A DNA stretch of 64,000 bases from JAGXLC01 sp041686375 (lineage in GTDB: Bacteria; Bacteroidota; Bacteroidia; Bacteroidales; UBA12077), in the NCBI GenBank assembly GCA_041686375.1, contig JAWLEB010000003.1, positions 105,549-169,548 on the forward strand, given 5' to 3'. The position numbers and the translations under genes were made by a program. The notes beneath the pieces were generated by a model. The model saw only the letters and a program-made list of their open reading frames with translations. It had not been told where the DNA came from and did no database searches. Numbering within the stretch: the stretch's first letter is position 1; each line of letters begins with the position of its first letter. Positions 8,701 through 17,391 of the stretch are shown here, piece after piece.

Positions 8701-11700
8701 CACTCAAATTGGGATTTCCTCTTACAGAAATTCTTGCTTCATCTTCTATGATACTGTAAATGGTCTGCACATTAATATTAGAATTTTTGCCTATTGCATT
8801 ATCGCGTTGTAGTTTAATCTTTGGCAGTTCATTAAGGTCAATTTCCATCTCATTAGCCCATACAACTTCACGGTCATTGTCGCTGTCATTGTTGTATTGA
8901 CCTGGGGGTGTTACCTTGAGTGGAATCTCATATTCGTAATAATTGTTGCGATAATCCGTGCCGAGTCTGATAAATGCCCTCAAGTCACCGTTTTTCAATT
9001 GTTCATTCTCTAAAGCCTCAGCGTGTAGAAACATTTTGATTTTATTATATTGCCTTATATCGAGATTAACATTTTTAAAGGCTGCACGTGCATCTCCATC
9101 TTCAAGTTCATTGACTTTAAATAATATTGATTGTTCATTTAATTGTCTCAGTTGTGGGTTGGTTGGGTCGGTAACTCTGTCAATTCCGGGTGGTAATACA
9201 TAGTTTACAGGAGTTTTATCAGCATTTTCTTCTATATTGACGGCGGAAATGTTTAAATTCCCCTCTGTGTATTCTGGTGCCGACAAATCTTCTCCGGCTT
9301 CATATAATGCTTTTGAATATTGTCGCCATTCGCCACGAATCAGGTTTAGTTTTGCAAAACGCAATATAACGGAGTCTTGAAAGCCTCGAAGAAACATTCT
9401 CATAAACTTAATGGAGTTAAAGTCTCTTATTGAACCTACTTTTTTATCCGGATCTCTAATGGGTATACGAAATTGGTACCAATTAACCCTGGATTTTTCT
9501 CCATTTGCCAGTTCAACATTTCGGGTTACTTTATCTATTATATAGTTCTGTCCTACATTCATTTCCTCCGGGTCCAATGAAACTTTATACTGATAGTAAC
9601 TTTCGTTTTCATTGAGTGTGTTATCCTGATTGATGTCTTCTACATCTGGCTGTGTTTTGCCGCTTGTAGGATAATCTTCAGGAGATTGCTCATCTGTGGG
9701 GGAATTTCCGTCCGGATTGTTGTAGTTTTTATAGCGTTCTATGATTCCAAGCCTTTCTGCATCATAATCACTACCTCGATAGTAATGATAATCGTCATTA
9801 GCAACATCTATTTCTTCGGGGTTACCACCATAATTTTCTTCATAAACTTCAGGGTCAAGAACATTTCTCAAAGAGTCAAGATAGCCGTGGTCTTCTCCAA
9901 AGAAACTATATTCATCTTCATTAGATAGCCCGTCAAGTCCTATATCTTGATATTTACGCACCTCAGGGTCATTATCGAAAGCAGTAACCATTGACTGCGA
10001 GCGAGGCACTCTTCCCCATGCAGTTGTATCTACCATATCCATGTTTTCGGGTGAGGGTAGCCCATGTTCAAAGCTTTTTCTCGAATCTCTGAGTATATCT
10101 TCTGAAATATCACCTAAGTTAAAGTATAGATTACCATCGTTTGCATTTGTTGAGTCATATACAAAGGGATCCATTAACCAGAATTCAATATATTCTACAT
10201 TGGCTTCCTCAAAATCAGTTGTGGTTATTTCTCTCATTATTCCTCCCCATCTGGTTTCAGGGTCTTTTAGACTTTCGTCAGGATTTATACCACTTGAAAT
10301 GCCTATTTCACCTGTTGAAGTGTGTTCGAAGTTGTAGGGACCTTTTTCATCAGGGAAATATGCAAGGTTTAGTACTTGTATGCTGGCAGGAATATCTGCC
10401 GGATTATCCCTGTTGGGGAATAATTCTTCTTCGAATATTTCTCTTACAAAATGACTTGAACGAAGATCGGGATTGCTTTTGATGTACTGAGGCATATTGG
10501 GGCTGTTTTCCCTGAGGAATAATGGATCAATGTGATACCATGCCAACTTTGCCCTGTTGTAATTATATGGCCAGGCATTATTCTTTGAACCTTCCGGGAA
10601 AATATCATTTTGCCCTGAAGGTGTGCTGGCTATAACCCATGCGGAAGGATTTTTCAGATCGATTGATGTTTCGCTTCCTTCAAAATCATCTATATAGGCA
10701 TTGCCTTCCTTTTCGATTGCTTTAGAGTGACCAGGGATTAAATGTGCAAATTCGCCATCAAATGTAATGTTGGATTCTTCTTTAGTATCTAGCAGTGGAA
10801 TTTTATCAATTAATTTTGTTAAAAAAGGAGCTTCTGTTCGATATGAACTGTTTAAACCCCAAATTGTATTGGAAATGGGTTCTTCTCCTATACTTACTTT
10901 TTTGGTTAAAGGGCGTTCGGTTAAATTCATTATAGTAGCTCCAATATTGAAATCCTCTGAAATGTTGTAGTTAAAGTGGGATCCAATCATCGTTTTTTTC
11001 TGCATACTATATGATTCCTGATTTTCCAGGGATATTTGTATGGGCGTACTTGATTGAAGTAAGGCTTCGTCAAGTATCTTTACTCTTCCCAGGTTATAAT
11101 CCACTGTATAATCTACATTTTCATCTAGTTTTCTTCCTCCTGCAGTAACTACCACTGAACCTTCGGGAATATTCATGGCATTCAGGGAAATTTCTGATGA
11201 TGTTGAGCTTTGGTACTCTCCCTGCAGTAAAAATTTATTTTTTTCAGTTGTTTGTCTTGCTTCAGTTAATGTAGAATCGTATAATTCTTCAAAAATGTAT
11301 TTTTCTGCTATTGAGTTGTTATCGAATTGTTTTTTCAGATGGGATCCAAATGGTTCACGGACGGGAAAAATTATTTTACCGTCTTCTGGCAATATGGTAA
11401 CACCAGGAATAAAATCAAACATTCCGTCTGGACTAGCGTCAAGTTGAGAGTTTGTGTTATCCAGATTCATCACCTGTAAGAGTAAAGTTTCACTTATTTT
11501 ACCTTCCGGTATGTAGTTAATCGCATTACCCGTCTTATCGTCCCTGTACAGGACATCCATCCTGAATCCATCCTTGTTTACCTCATATGCATCTAAGGAG
11601 TAAATATTTTTCATCATCAGATCCCAGTTAGGGTATTTAGGGGTAAAACTTGTCCCTTTAATCATTTTAACAATTAGAGCAGCCGGGGAGCTTATACCAT

Positions 11701-13159
11701 CTTGTGAGAGCTCTCCTACTTTTTTTTGTGAACCAGTGGTATTGTATTCATACGCCACAGCTAAAACTTCATCTTTTCTGAGTGATGATTTAAGAGAAAT
11801 ATAACCGAGTTTCCTGTTTACAGTATATTCATTATCATTTAATTTTCTGGCATTTTCTAGTTTGACGAAATCTTTTCCTGACTGGAAGTCATATTGTTGC
11901 CACTGTTCAAGAATGTTGTTGGTTTGTGAAATATTTCTTATGCCTTCAAAGGCAGCGGATGTTAGCTGCTCATAAAGGTTGTTGGCATTATTGTTAGGGT
12001 AGCTGCCTGTGAAACTGTTAATTATGTTTTCTGATGCCAGCACATTATCTTTTTTTTCCTCCCCTAAATCCATAAAAGCGATGATGTTTCGGGAGTTTTC
12101 AAAATCACTGCCTTTGTTGGTTACCCATATTTCAACTTTTGTAATTTCAATGTCAGAGTTTACAATAGGTAAATTTTGAAGTGCTTTGTCATAATTTTCT
12201 TTGAACTTATGGGATAGGAAGAAGTGCCTGTTTTCATCATATTCATCTGCTTTTATTCTGAAATCTTGAGTTTTTGCTCCTCCTTTTAACTGGATAACCT
12301 GACTTTGACCTTCCTGCTGCGAAAAAACAGTTGATACATCTAAATTTCCGAATTTCATTTTTGTTTTTAAGCCAAATAAACTTTGACTTCCTGTAATCAG
12401 TGAGCCTGGCAAAGGCAGGGAAACATTCCCTGCTTCTATTTGTTGTATAATTTCGTCCTCATCCCCACTATATTCTAATTTAGTCTGATTTTCAAAATCA
12501 AATGTAGCTTCCGTGTCATAATTAATACCGAGTTTTATTTTGTCCCCTATAGTACCACTTACATTCATCTGAATTTTTTCTTCAAAGTCGAATGTAGTTG
12601 TTTTTCTGAGTTTTTCCGAGAGTTTTGGATCGTCTACTCTGTTTATGTTAACCCCAAATATTAGCTCAGCGGCTCCTTGCGGAACAATATTGATTGTATT
12701 GCTTCCAAATAATCTATTGAACGCATCCCCTCCTAACTCAAGCTGTGGAATCAGACTTTCATCCTCCCCGGAAGTTTCAACCCCGCTTGCTTTTTGCCGC
12801 CAGAAGTCTCTTATCATTTGTTCAAATTGATAGTCCCAGTATTGATCACGATCTATTGCCGCAGGTGGACGATAATCAAATTCTCCGATACTTTGCTGTA
12901 ATATATAGGCATCTTGTTCGGGGTCATATTCGGAGGAGTATTTAATATTATCCGGCATGTCAAGAAATAGCGGAGATTCCTTCCCTTCTCTAAAAAAAGG
13001 AAATTCATCTGTATCTTCAAAATTATAGGGTAGCCTTATGGTGTCGCTTTCATAGCCTTCGGTCTGAAAAAAACTATTGTGAGCTTCTGCCTCAATGGCT
13101 AAAGCCCACAATATACAACAAATAATTGTTTGGGTTATTTTGATTTTTTCTAAGTCCAA
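5723..13159 (-). CDS. sprA: SprA/Sov family type IX secretion outer-membrane translocon
   Basis: This 2478-aa exported protein matches SprA (gliding bacteria) and Sov (Porphyromonas), the very large single-chain beta-barrel that forms the outer-membrane pore of the type IX secretion system. An N-terminal hydrophobic signal (about 8-26) is followed by long beta-rich sequence with many Asn/Tyr/Phe residues and barrel-like strands to the C-terminal LRFSLSE. The length is typical of the family. It follows ruvA with 15 bases between them, so the two may share a transcript. No other T9SS genes (gldK-N, porV) are in the window. The +1 residue after the predicted signal is not Gln, unlike most exported proteins here. 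Confidence 0.95.
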   Translation of the reverse strand: MDLEKIKITQTIICCILWALAIEAEAHNSFFQTEGYESDTIRLPYNFEDTDEFPFFREGKESPLFLDMPDNIKYSSEYDPEQDAYILQQSIGEFDYRPPAAIDRDQYWDYQFEQMIRDFWRQKASGVETSGEDESLIPQLELGGDAFNRLFGSNTINIVPQGAAELIFGVNINRVDDPKLSEKLRKTTTFDFEEKIQMNVSGTIGDKIKLGINYDTEATFDFENQTKLEYSGDEDEIIQQIEAGNVSLPLPGSLITGSQSLFGLKTKMKFGNLDVSTVFSQQEGQSQVIQLKGGAKTQDFRIKADEYDENRHFFLSHKFKENYDKALQNLPIVNSDIEITKVEIWVTNKGSDFENSRNIIAFMDLGEEKKDNVLASENIINSFTGSYPNNNANNLYEQLTSAAFEGIRNISQTNNILEQWQQYDFQSGKDFVKLENARKLNDNEYTVNRKLGYISLKSSLRKDEVLAVAYEYNTTGSQKKVGELSQDGISSPAALIVKMIKGTSFTPKYPNWDLMMKNIYSLDAYEVNKDGFRMDVLYRDDKTGNAINYIPEGKISETLLLQVMNLDNTNSQLDASPDGMFDFIPGVTILPEDGKIIFPVREPFGSHLKKQFDNNSIAEKYIFEELYDSTLTEARQTTEKNKFLLQGEYQSSTSSEISLNAMNIPEGSVVVTAGGRKLDENVDYTVDYNLGRVKILDEALLQSSTPIQISLENQESYSMQKKTMIGSHFNYNISEDFNIGATIMNLTERPLTKKVSIGEEPISNTIWGLNSSYRTEAPFLTKLIDKIPLLDTKEESNITFDGEFAHLIPGHSKAIEKEGNAYIDDFEGSETSIDLKNPSAWVIASTPSGQNDIFPEGSKNNAWPYNYNRAKLAWYHIDPLFLRENSPNMPQYIKSNPDLRSSHFVREIFEEELFPNRDNPADIPASIQVLNLAYFPDEKGPYNFEHTSTGEIGISSGINPDESLKDPETRWGGIMREITTTDFEEANVEYIEFWLMDPFVYDSTNANDGNLYFNLGDISEDILRDSRKSFEHGLPSPENMDMVDTTAWGRVPRSQSMVTAFDNDPEVRKYQDIGLDGLSNEDEYSFFGEDHGYLDSLRNVLDPEVYEENYGGNPEEIDVANDDYHYYRGSDYDAERLGIIERYKNYNNPDGNSPTDEQSPEDYPTSGKTQPDVEDINQDNTLNENESYYQYKVSLDPEEMNVGQNYIIDKVTRNVELANGEKSRVNWYQFRIPIRDPDKKVGSIRDFNSIKFMRMFLRGFQDSVILRFAKLNLIRGEWRQYSKALYEAGEDLSAPEYTEGNLNISAVNIEENADKTPVNYVLPPGIDRVTDPTNPQLRQLNEQSILFKVNELEDGDARAAFKNVNLDIRQYNKIKMFLHAEALENEQLKNGDLRAFIRLGTDYRNNYYEYEIPLKVTPPGQYNNDSDNDREVVWANEMEIDLNELPKIKLQRDNAIGKNSNINVQTIYSIIEDEARISVRGNPNLSDVRTIMLGVRNPHQQNNDISSDDGMIKSGEIWMNELRLSDFKEEGGWAARGRVSSQLADFGTINVAGNLSTPGFGSIEQKVNERSKETASQYNISSNFDLGKFFSEQMGVKIPLYIGFSENIITPQYNPLNPDVKLGDALDAAETKRKRDSIKNIAQDYTRRKSLNFTNIRINPQDQDKNPIYDISNFSFNYSFNEMMSRNINTKYNIIRDHKGGLTYDYNTKAKNIQPFGGAGGILNSSLLKLIKDFNFYYMPSSFSFQTTLERHYNAFENRNINHPHLSYEPSYSKNFLWDRRYRLQFDLTRSIKLNYSATNRARIDEPRGIVDKDKAPEQYEQWKDSVYTNIQNFGRNTDFQQKWDLSYRVPINKFPMLDWINLSSNYNGTYNWEAGPVFEDTSNINIGNTIRNSNTLQLNSQFNLIKLYNKVGFLNEINQKYSGQGQSAQKIKTVRHEESDLTLEENVPLEITHDLMTEEIQAKAYQSNGREIEGDVKVINKRKISFTAQQDAENARIRIQGEVEQQESPLVIIAENFARVLMAVKNISVSWSRTQGTELPGYQPSTKYMGLTKISNEFAPGIPFVLGWQNENFAEIARDNNWITNDPRLSSPFLLTETKNLNIRSTIEPVPGIEVNLTGSRVKSENSREYYVYNDSIGRIDNYGFQQEGNFSMSFLSISTAFDEISQENNYNSEAFDKFRQYRTIISERLGKKRQREWSENYNPGNMSYADGYGRTSQEVLIPSFLAAYGEYKPQNSPLGNFPKIPFPNWRINFNKLNQIDFIQNILKNVNISHSYKSTYSLGSFLYNQEFDNLEESFSALRDQKENFIPKYNINTVSINEQFNPLINFDLTWENNLTSQFQISKSRRITLSLANNQITETLSEEYTVSLGYRFENFNLIVDFGGQEQAMDNDLNLKTNFKLRENLTILRKLDEDVDDQITAGQKNIVIGVSADYALSNRFNVKAFFDRNVNEPKISRSYPTANTNFGFSLRFSLSE

Positions 13160-13174
13160 GGATTTCGTTAAGGG

Positions 13175-13756
13175 TTATAGTTTCGCCAGTGCTTTTTTAA
13201 CTAATTCTTCTACTTTGATTCCTTCTTCCTTGTTTACCAGTTCATCCAGAACTTTTTCCACTTTTTTCTTATTAAATCCTAAAGTTACTAAAGCTGAAAA
13301 CGCTTCATCTTTGATTGTATTGTCTATTCCTGAAAATATTTCTTCACTGCTTTCTGCTTTGCTTAATTTATCTTTTAAATCTACAATTATTCTTTGTGCT
13401 GATTTAGCACCAATTCCCTTAATATTTTTCAGGGAGTTTACTTCGTTATTTATGATAGCCTGCTTTAATTCATTGACTTGCATTGATGATAAAATCATAC
13501 ATGCAGTGTTCGCTCCAACTCCAGAAACCGATAATAGTTGCCTGAATACTTCCCTCTCGGTTTTTTCACTAAAACCATACAAAATGAAAGCATCTTCTCT
13601 TATTACCTCATGCAGGAACAGTGAGCATTCCTCTTTCTCTCTCAGAGAACCGTAAGTATTTAAAGTGATATTCAAGAAATAGCCTTTATTATTGTTTTCT
13701 ATGATCACGTAGGCTGGCGTAATTTCTTCAATCTTTCCTCTTATAAATTCGTACAT
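13175..13756 (-). CDS. ruvA: Holliday junction branch migration protein RuvA
   Basis: RuvA (193 aa) binds four-way DNA junctions as a tetramer and loads the RuvB helicase in recombinational repair. An N-terminal OB fold (about 1-62) is followed by two helix-hairpin-helix motifs, with VSGVGANTA and IKGIGAKSA as the turns, and a C-terminal RuvB-binding domain (about 145-193). ruvB and ruvC are not adjacent. ruvA precedes sprA here. It diverges from aspA across a 132-base gap. Confidence 0.96.
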   Translation of the reverse strand: MYEFIRGKIEEITPAYVIIENNNKGYFLNITLNTYGSLREKEECSLFLHEVIREDAFILYGFSEKTEREVFRQLLSVSGVGANTACMILSSMQVNELKQAIINNEVNSLKNIKGIGAKSAQRIIVDLKDKLSKAESSEEIFSGIDNTIKDEAFSALVTLGFNKKKVEKVLDELVNKEEGIKVEELVKKALAKL

Positions 13757-13784
13757 AGCAAAAAATTAATTGTCTAAAATAATA

Positions 13785-13792
13785 TATTTTTG
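13785..13792 (+). promoter_or_regulatory. Possible -7 box for aspA-hydF
   Basis: TATTTTTG fits TAnnTTTG in the 132-base gap between divergent ruvA and aspA, about 97 bases before the aspA start. No good -33 box is seen at the expected distance, so this is a weak call. Confidence 0.3.
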
Positions 13793-13888
13793 TTCTGTTG
13801 ACAAAGATTTTTTTCATGATTCTTTGTTATTTAAATTACTGTTTTATATGGAAAAATATGAACTAAAACTGTTATTAATTGATATTTT

Positions 13889-15331
13889 ATGCGTACTGAA
13901 AAAGATTTTATCGGAGAACTCAGAATACCTAAGGATGCATTATACGGTATTCATGCCCTTAGAGCTAAAAATAATTTTCCGGATCAAACGCCCTTTTATA
14001 TAGAATGGTATAAGGGTATTGCGACAGTTAAGCTCGCAGTTTATCAAACTTATGCGAGGTATAAGAAAGCAGTTGAATCCAGATACCGGACGGCAGACCT
14101 TCCAATAGGTTTTTTTAGAGATGATATTATAGATGCGTTAATCAAGAGTGCCACTGAATTAATACAAGGGAGGCATTTTGATTATTTTATTGTTCCAGCT
14201 GTTCAAGGCGGAGCAGGCACAAGCATGAATATGAATATTAATGAAATTATTGCTAACCGTGCCATTCAAATATTAAGTGATAGTCCCGGCAATTATGGAA
14301 TAGTTGATCCCTTTGAACACGCAAATGTGTTTCAGTCGACCAATGATGTTATCCCTACTGCCCTGAAGATAACTGTTATGCAGCTTTTGCTCGATTTGGA
14401 AGGGAAAATCAATAACCTGAGGGGTACGATGGAAACTATTGAAAGAAGGCACAGGAATGATTTGAGAATGGGATTTACTCAATTGCAGGAGGCGGTTCCA
14501 AGTTCTTTTGGAAAACTTTTTGGCTCATATAACGATGCATTGTCAAGAGATTGGTGGCGCGTTTCTAAAGCTCTGGAAAGAATTAAGATCGTAAATATTG
14601 GGGGCGGTGCCATAGGAACAGGTATCTCAGTGCCTACCTATATGATTATGGAAGTTGCTCCTTCCTTACAAAGATTGACAGGTCTACCCGTTACCAGAAG
14701 CGAAAATCTTACCGATCAGACATCAAATCTTGATTCTCTGGTAGAAGCTCATGCTATTTTAAAATCTCACGCAGTAAACCTCGAGAAAATGGTTTCTGAT
14801 ATACGATTGTTAAGTTCCGATCTTATCACAAACAAGGAGATGAAGATACCACAAAAACAAGTGGGCAGCTCAGTTATGCCCGGAAAAACAAACCCGGTTA
14901 TTCCTGAGTTTGTGATTTCTGCATCCCATAAAGTTTATGCTAACGATTCGTTAATTACATCGTTATGCGGGCAAGGACAACTGGAGTTAAACGCTTATAT
15001 TACGGTAGTTGGTCATGCTATAATTGACAGCCTGAAGCTTCTGATTGCTTCGGGACATACACTCCGTGAGAATTTACTTAATGAGTTAGAAATTTTCCCA
15101 GGGGTTGCTTTAAAACGTCTATATAACAGCCCTTCTATAACTACCGCTCTAACTCCTTATATTGGATATAATAAAGCTACTGAACTGGCATACTTAATGA
15201 AGAGTGAAAAAATTGATATATTTCATGCAAATGAAAAATTAAATTATATGAACAATGAAAAGTTAACATCTGTTCTCACTCCTGAAAAATTATTAAAACT
15301 GGGTTATCAAATCAAAGACTTGCTGGAATAA
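13889..15331 (+). CDS. aspA: Aspartate ammonia-lyase (aspartase)
   Basis: AspA (480 aa) reversibly deaminates L-aspartate to fumarate and ammonium. It belongs to the fumarase/aspartase superfamily and shows the signature GSSVMPGKTNPV carrying the catalytic SS loop, plus the N-terminal KDALYGIHALRA typical of aspartases rather than fumarases. hydF follows 32 bases later on the same strand, so the two are probably co-transcribed. Pairing of aspA with hydrogenase maturation genes is recognised in Bacteroidota. A link to ammonium supply for the [FeFe] cofactor bridge is inference; fumarate production for fermentation is the simpler reading. Confidence 0.93.
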   Translation: MRTEKDFIGELRIPKDALYGIHALRAKNNFPDQTPFYIEWYKGIATVKLAVYQTYARYKKAVESRYRTADLPIGFFRDDIIDALIKSATELIQGRHFDYFIVPAVQGGAGTSMNMNINEIIANRAIQILSDSPGNYGIVDPFEHANVFQSTNDVIPTALKITVMQLLLDLEGKINNLRGTMETIERRHRNDLRMGFTQLQEAVPSSFGKLFGSYNDALSRDWWRVSKALERIKIVNIGGGAIGTGISVPTYMIMEVAPSLQRLTGLPVTRSENLTDQTSNLDSLVEAHAILKSHAVNLEKMVSDIRLLSSDLITNKEMKIPQKQVGSSVMPGKTNPVIPEFVISASHKVYANDSLITSLCGQGQLELNAYITVVGHAIIDSLKLLIASGHTLRENLLNELEIFPGVALKRLYNSPSITTALTPYIGYNKATELAYLMKSEKIDIFHANEKLNYMNNEKLTSVLTPEKLLKLGYQIKDLLE

Positions 15332-15363
15332 TTTATTGCATAGCATTAAAGATAATTTGAATT

Positions 15364-16593
15364 ATGGCAAAAGGAAAAGAAAGTAAACCGCATATAGGGA
15401 TCTATGGCAGAAGAAATACAGGGAAGAGTTCTTTGATTAACCGGCTGGCAAATCAAGATATTTCTATTGTATCTGATTATGCTGGTACAACGACGGATCC
15501 CGTAAAAAGATCGTTTGAAATTACGGGATTTGGTCCTGTTGTATTGATAGATACCGCAGGCATAGATGATGAAGGAGAACTGGGTTACAAAAGAATTGCA
15601 AAAACCAAGGCCTCTGTAAAAACTATTGATTTGGGAATTCTTGTGATATCCCAAAACACTTTTGGACAATATGAAGCAGATCTTATTGAAGAATTCAGAA
15701 GAACATCAACTCCTTTCATTTTGATTCATAATAAGTCTGATATTGAACTTCTTAGTTTAGATTTGAAGGAGCAAATTCAAAAGCAGTATGAAATTGATGT
15801 ACTCGATTTTAGCGTGCTCAAATCAACGGATGAAAATGCTGTTTTAGGTGCCATTAGAAAAAAAATTCCGGAATCGGCCTATACAAACCCTTCTCTTATT
15901 GGTGATTTAATCAATTATGGAGATATCGTATTGCTTATTACTCCTATAGATATTGAGGCACCGGCAGGGAGACTCATTTTACCACAGGTGCAAATGATAC
16001 GTGATGTTCTTGATAATGATGCTGTAAGTATTGTGGTTAAGGAACGGGAAGTGGATACTTTCTTAAGAACTACAGATATCAAACCGGCACTGGCAATTAC
16101 AGATAGTCAGATATTTTCAAAAGCAGATGCTTCAATACCCATGGAAATTCCTTTAACCAGTTTTAGTATTGTGTTAGCAAGATATAAGGGTGATTTTGAA
16201 AATTATCTGAAAGGAACTCCAAAAATTTCTGAGTTGAAAAACGGAGATCGCGTTCTTTTATTGGAATCCTGCTCACATCAAGTGTCTTGTGATGATATCG
16301 GCCGTGTAAAAATTCCCAGATGGATAACTAATTTTACAGGAAAAGAATTAAAATATGAGGTTGTAGCCGGTTTAGATGGATTACCTTCTAAAATTACTGA
16401 TTATGCGTTGGTAATTCAATGCGGAGGGTGTATGATAACAAGAAAACAGTTGATTAACCGTATTAAACCGGCAGTTGATGCCGGAGTACCAGTAACGAAC
16501 TATGGTATGGCTATTGCCTATGTACAGGGTATTTACAATAGAGCAATAGCATTATTCACAGCGGTAGATGACGAGCCGGTTGATTATTTGTAA
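15364..16593 (+). CDS. hydF: [FeFe]-hydrogenase H-cluster maturation GTPase HydF
   Basis: HydF (409 aa) is the scaffold on which the diiron subcluster of [FeFe]-hydrogenase is assembled before transfer to the apo-enzyme. The N-terminal TrmE-like GTPase has GRRNTGKS (15-22), DTAG and NKSD. A dimerisation domain follows, then an Fe-S domain with C303, H305, C353 and C356. The residue before CGGC is Gln352, where the classic motif HCxxC has His. It lies in a likely operon with aspA. hydE, hydG and the hydrogenase genes are not in the window. Confidence 0.93.
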   Translation: MAKGKESKPHIGIYGRRNTGKSSLINRLANQDISIVSDYAGTTTDPVKRSFEITGFGPVVLIDTAGIDDEGELGYKRIAKTKASVKTIDLGILVISQNTFGQYEADLIEEFRRTSTPFILIHNKSDIELLSLDLKEQIQKQYEIDVLDFSVLKSTDENAVLGAIRKKIPESAYTNPSLIGDLINYGDIVLLITPIDIEAPAGRLILPQVQMIRDVLDNDAVSIVVKEREVDTFLRTTDIKPALAITDSQIFSKADASIPMEIPLTSFSIVLARYKGDFENYLKGTPKISELKNGDRVLLLESCSHQVSCDDIGRVKIPRWITNFTGKELKYEVVAGLDGLPSKITDYALVIQCGGCMITRKQLINRIKPAVDAGVPVTNYGMAIAYVQGIYNRAIALFTAVDDEPVDYL

Positions 16594-16615
16594 GGAGAAA
16601 ATACTATCCTGCATT

Positions 16616-16649
16616 TTTTCTTATAATTTGTTTTGAATTCATAAGAAAA
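16616..16649. repeat. AT-rich inverted repeat downstream of hydF
   Basis: TTTTCTTAT (16616-16624) and ATAAGAAAA (16641-16649) form a perfect 9-bp inverted repeat with a 16-base spacer. It lies between hydF and the methyltransferase gene. It is too AT-rich to be a convincing terminator and could instead be an operator. Confidence 0.3.
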
Positions 16650-16735
16650 TATACTAATATTAACATATTAAATGGTTGAACTTTTATATCTGTTTCGTTG
16701 AGTAAGAAAAGAATACTAAATCTAATTTTTTAATT

Positions 16736-17332
16736 ATGCAGCAGTTTTGGGATGAGCGGTTTGATACCAAAGAGTATGTATATGGTAGAAGCCCGAATGA
16801 ATTTTTCAAAGAATTTATAGATTATCACATACCCGGTAGGGTCTTACTGCCTGCGGACGGAGAGGGAAGAAACAGCGTTTATGCTGCTTTAAAAGGTTGG
16901 GATGTCACTGCATTTGACTTTAGCAGTAAAGCTAAGGAAAAAGCTGAGAAATTAGCCTGTGAATATAAAGTTGACATTAATTATTTTATATCTTCAATTG
17001 AAGAGTTTACTAGTACTGAAAAATTTGATCTTATTGCTCTTATTTTTCTTCATCTCCCTCCTGATACAAGAAGTAAAGTGCATACTAGACTAATTGAATA
17101 TCTGCCTCCCGGAGGATATTTTTTAATAGAGGCATTTACAAAAAAGCAAATCCATAACGATACTGGCGGTCCCAGAAATAAGGATTTGTTATATAGTGGA
17201 CAGGAATTGCTAGATGACTTGTGCAATTTAGAAATTATTTACTACAAGGAAATTACCAAAGAGAGAAAAGAAGGTTATTTCCATAAAGGCAAAGCAGAGG
17301 TAATACAACTTATTGGGCAAAAACTTAATTAA
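16736..17332 (+). CDS. Class I SAM-dependent methyltransferase (TehB/thiopurine-type)
   Basis: This 198-aa protein has the Rossmann core of class I methyltransferases: LLPADGEGRNSVYAA is motif I (about 37-51), followed by the acidic VTAFDFS strand end and LIALIFLHLP. The N-terminal FWDERFDTKEYVYGRSPNEF resembles TehB and related small-molecule methyltransferases. The substrate cannot be told. It sits 142 bases after hydF and is convergent with the cyclotransferase gene, so it may be its own transcription unit. Confidence 0.8.
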   Translation: MQQFWDERFDTKEYVYGRSPNEFFKEFIDYHIPGRVLLPADGEGRNSVYAALKGWDVTAFDFSSKAKEKAEKLACEYKVDINYFISSIEEFTSTEKFDLIALIFLHLPPDTRSKVHTRLIEYLPPGGYFLIEAFTKKQIHNDTGGPRNKDLLYSGQELLDDLCNLEIIYYKEITKERKEGYFHKGKAEVIQLIGQKLN

Positions 17333-17391
17333 CCAGGATAATATTTTGCCTGTAATATCATAAGGTTTAATTTGAAACCAGCCTTAACAGA

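Noticed and set aside
13095..13655. A 186-codon open frame antisense to ruvA and the start of sprA
   Set aside because: It is a shadow of the minus-strand genes; its sequence is Ser/Phe-rich antisense-like text and no domain is seen.
17364..17379. GGTTT/AAACC inverted repeat between the methyltransferase and cyclotransferase genes
   Set aside because: The stem is five pairs and no T tract follows, so a terminator call is not supported.
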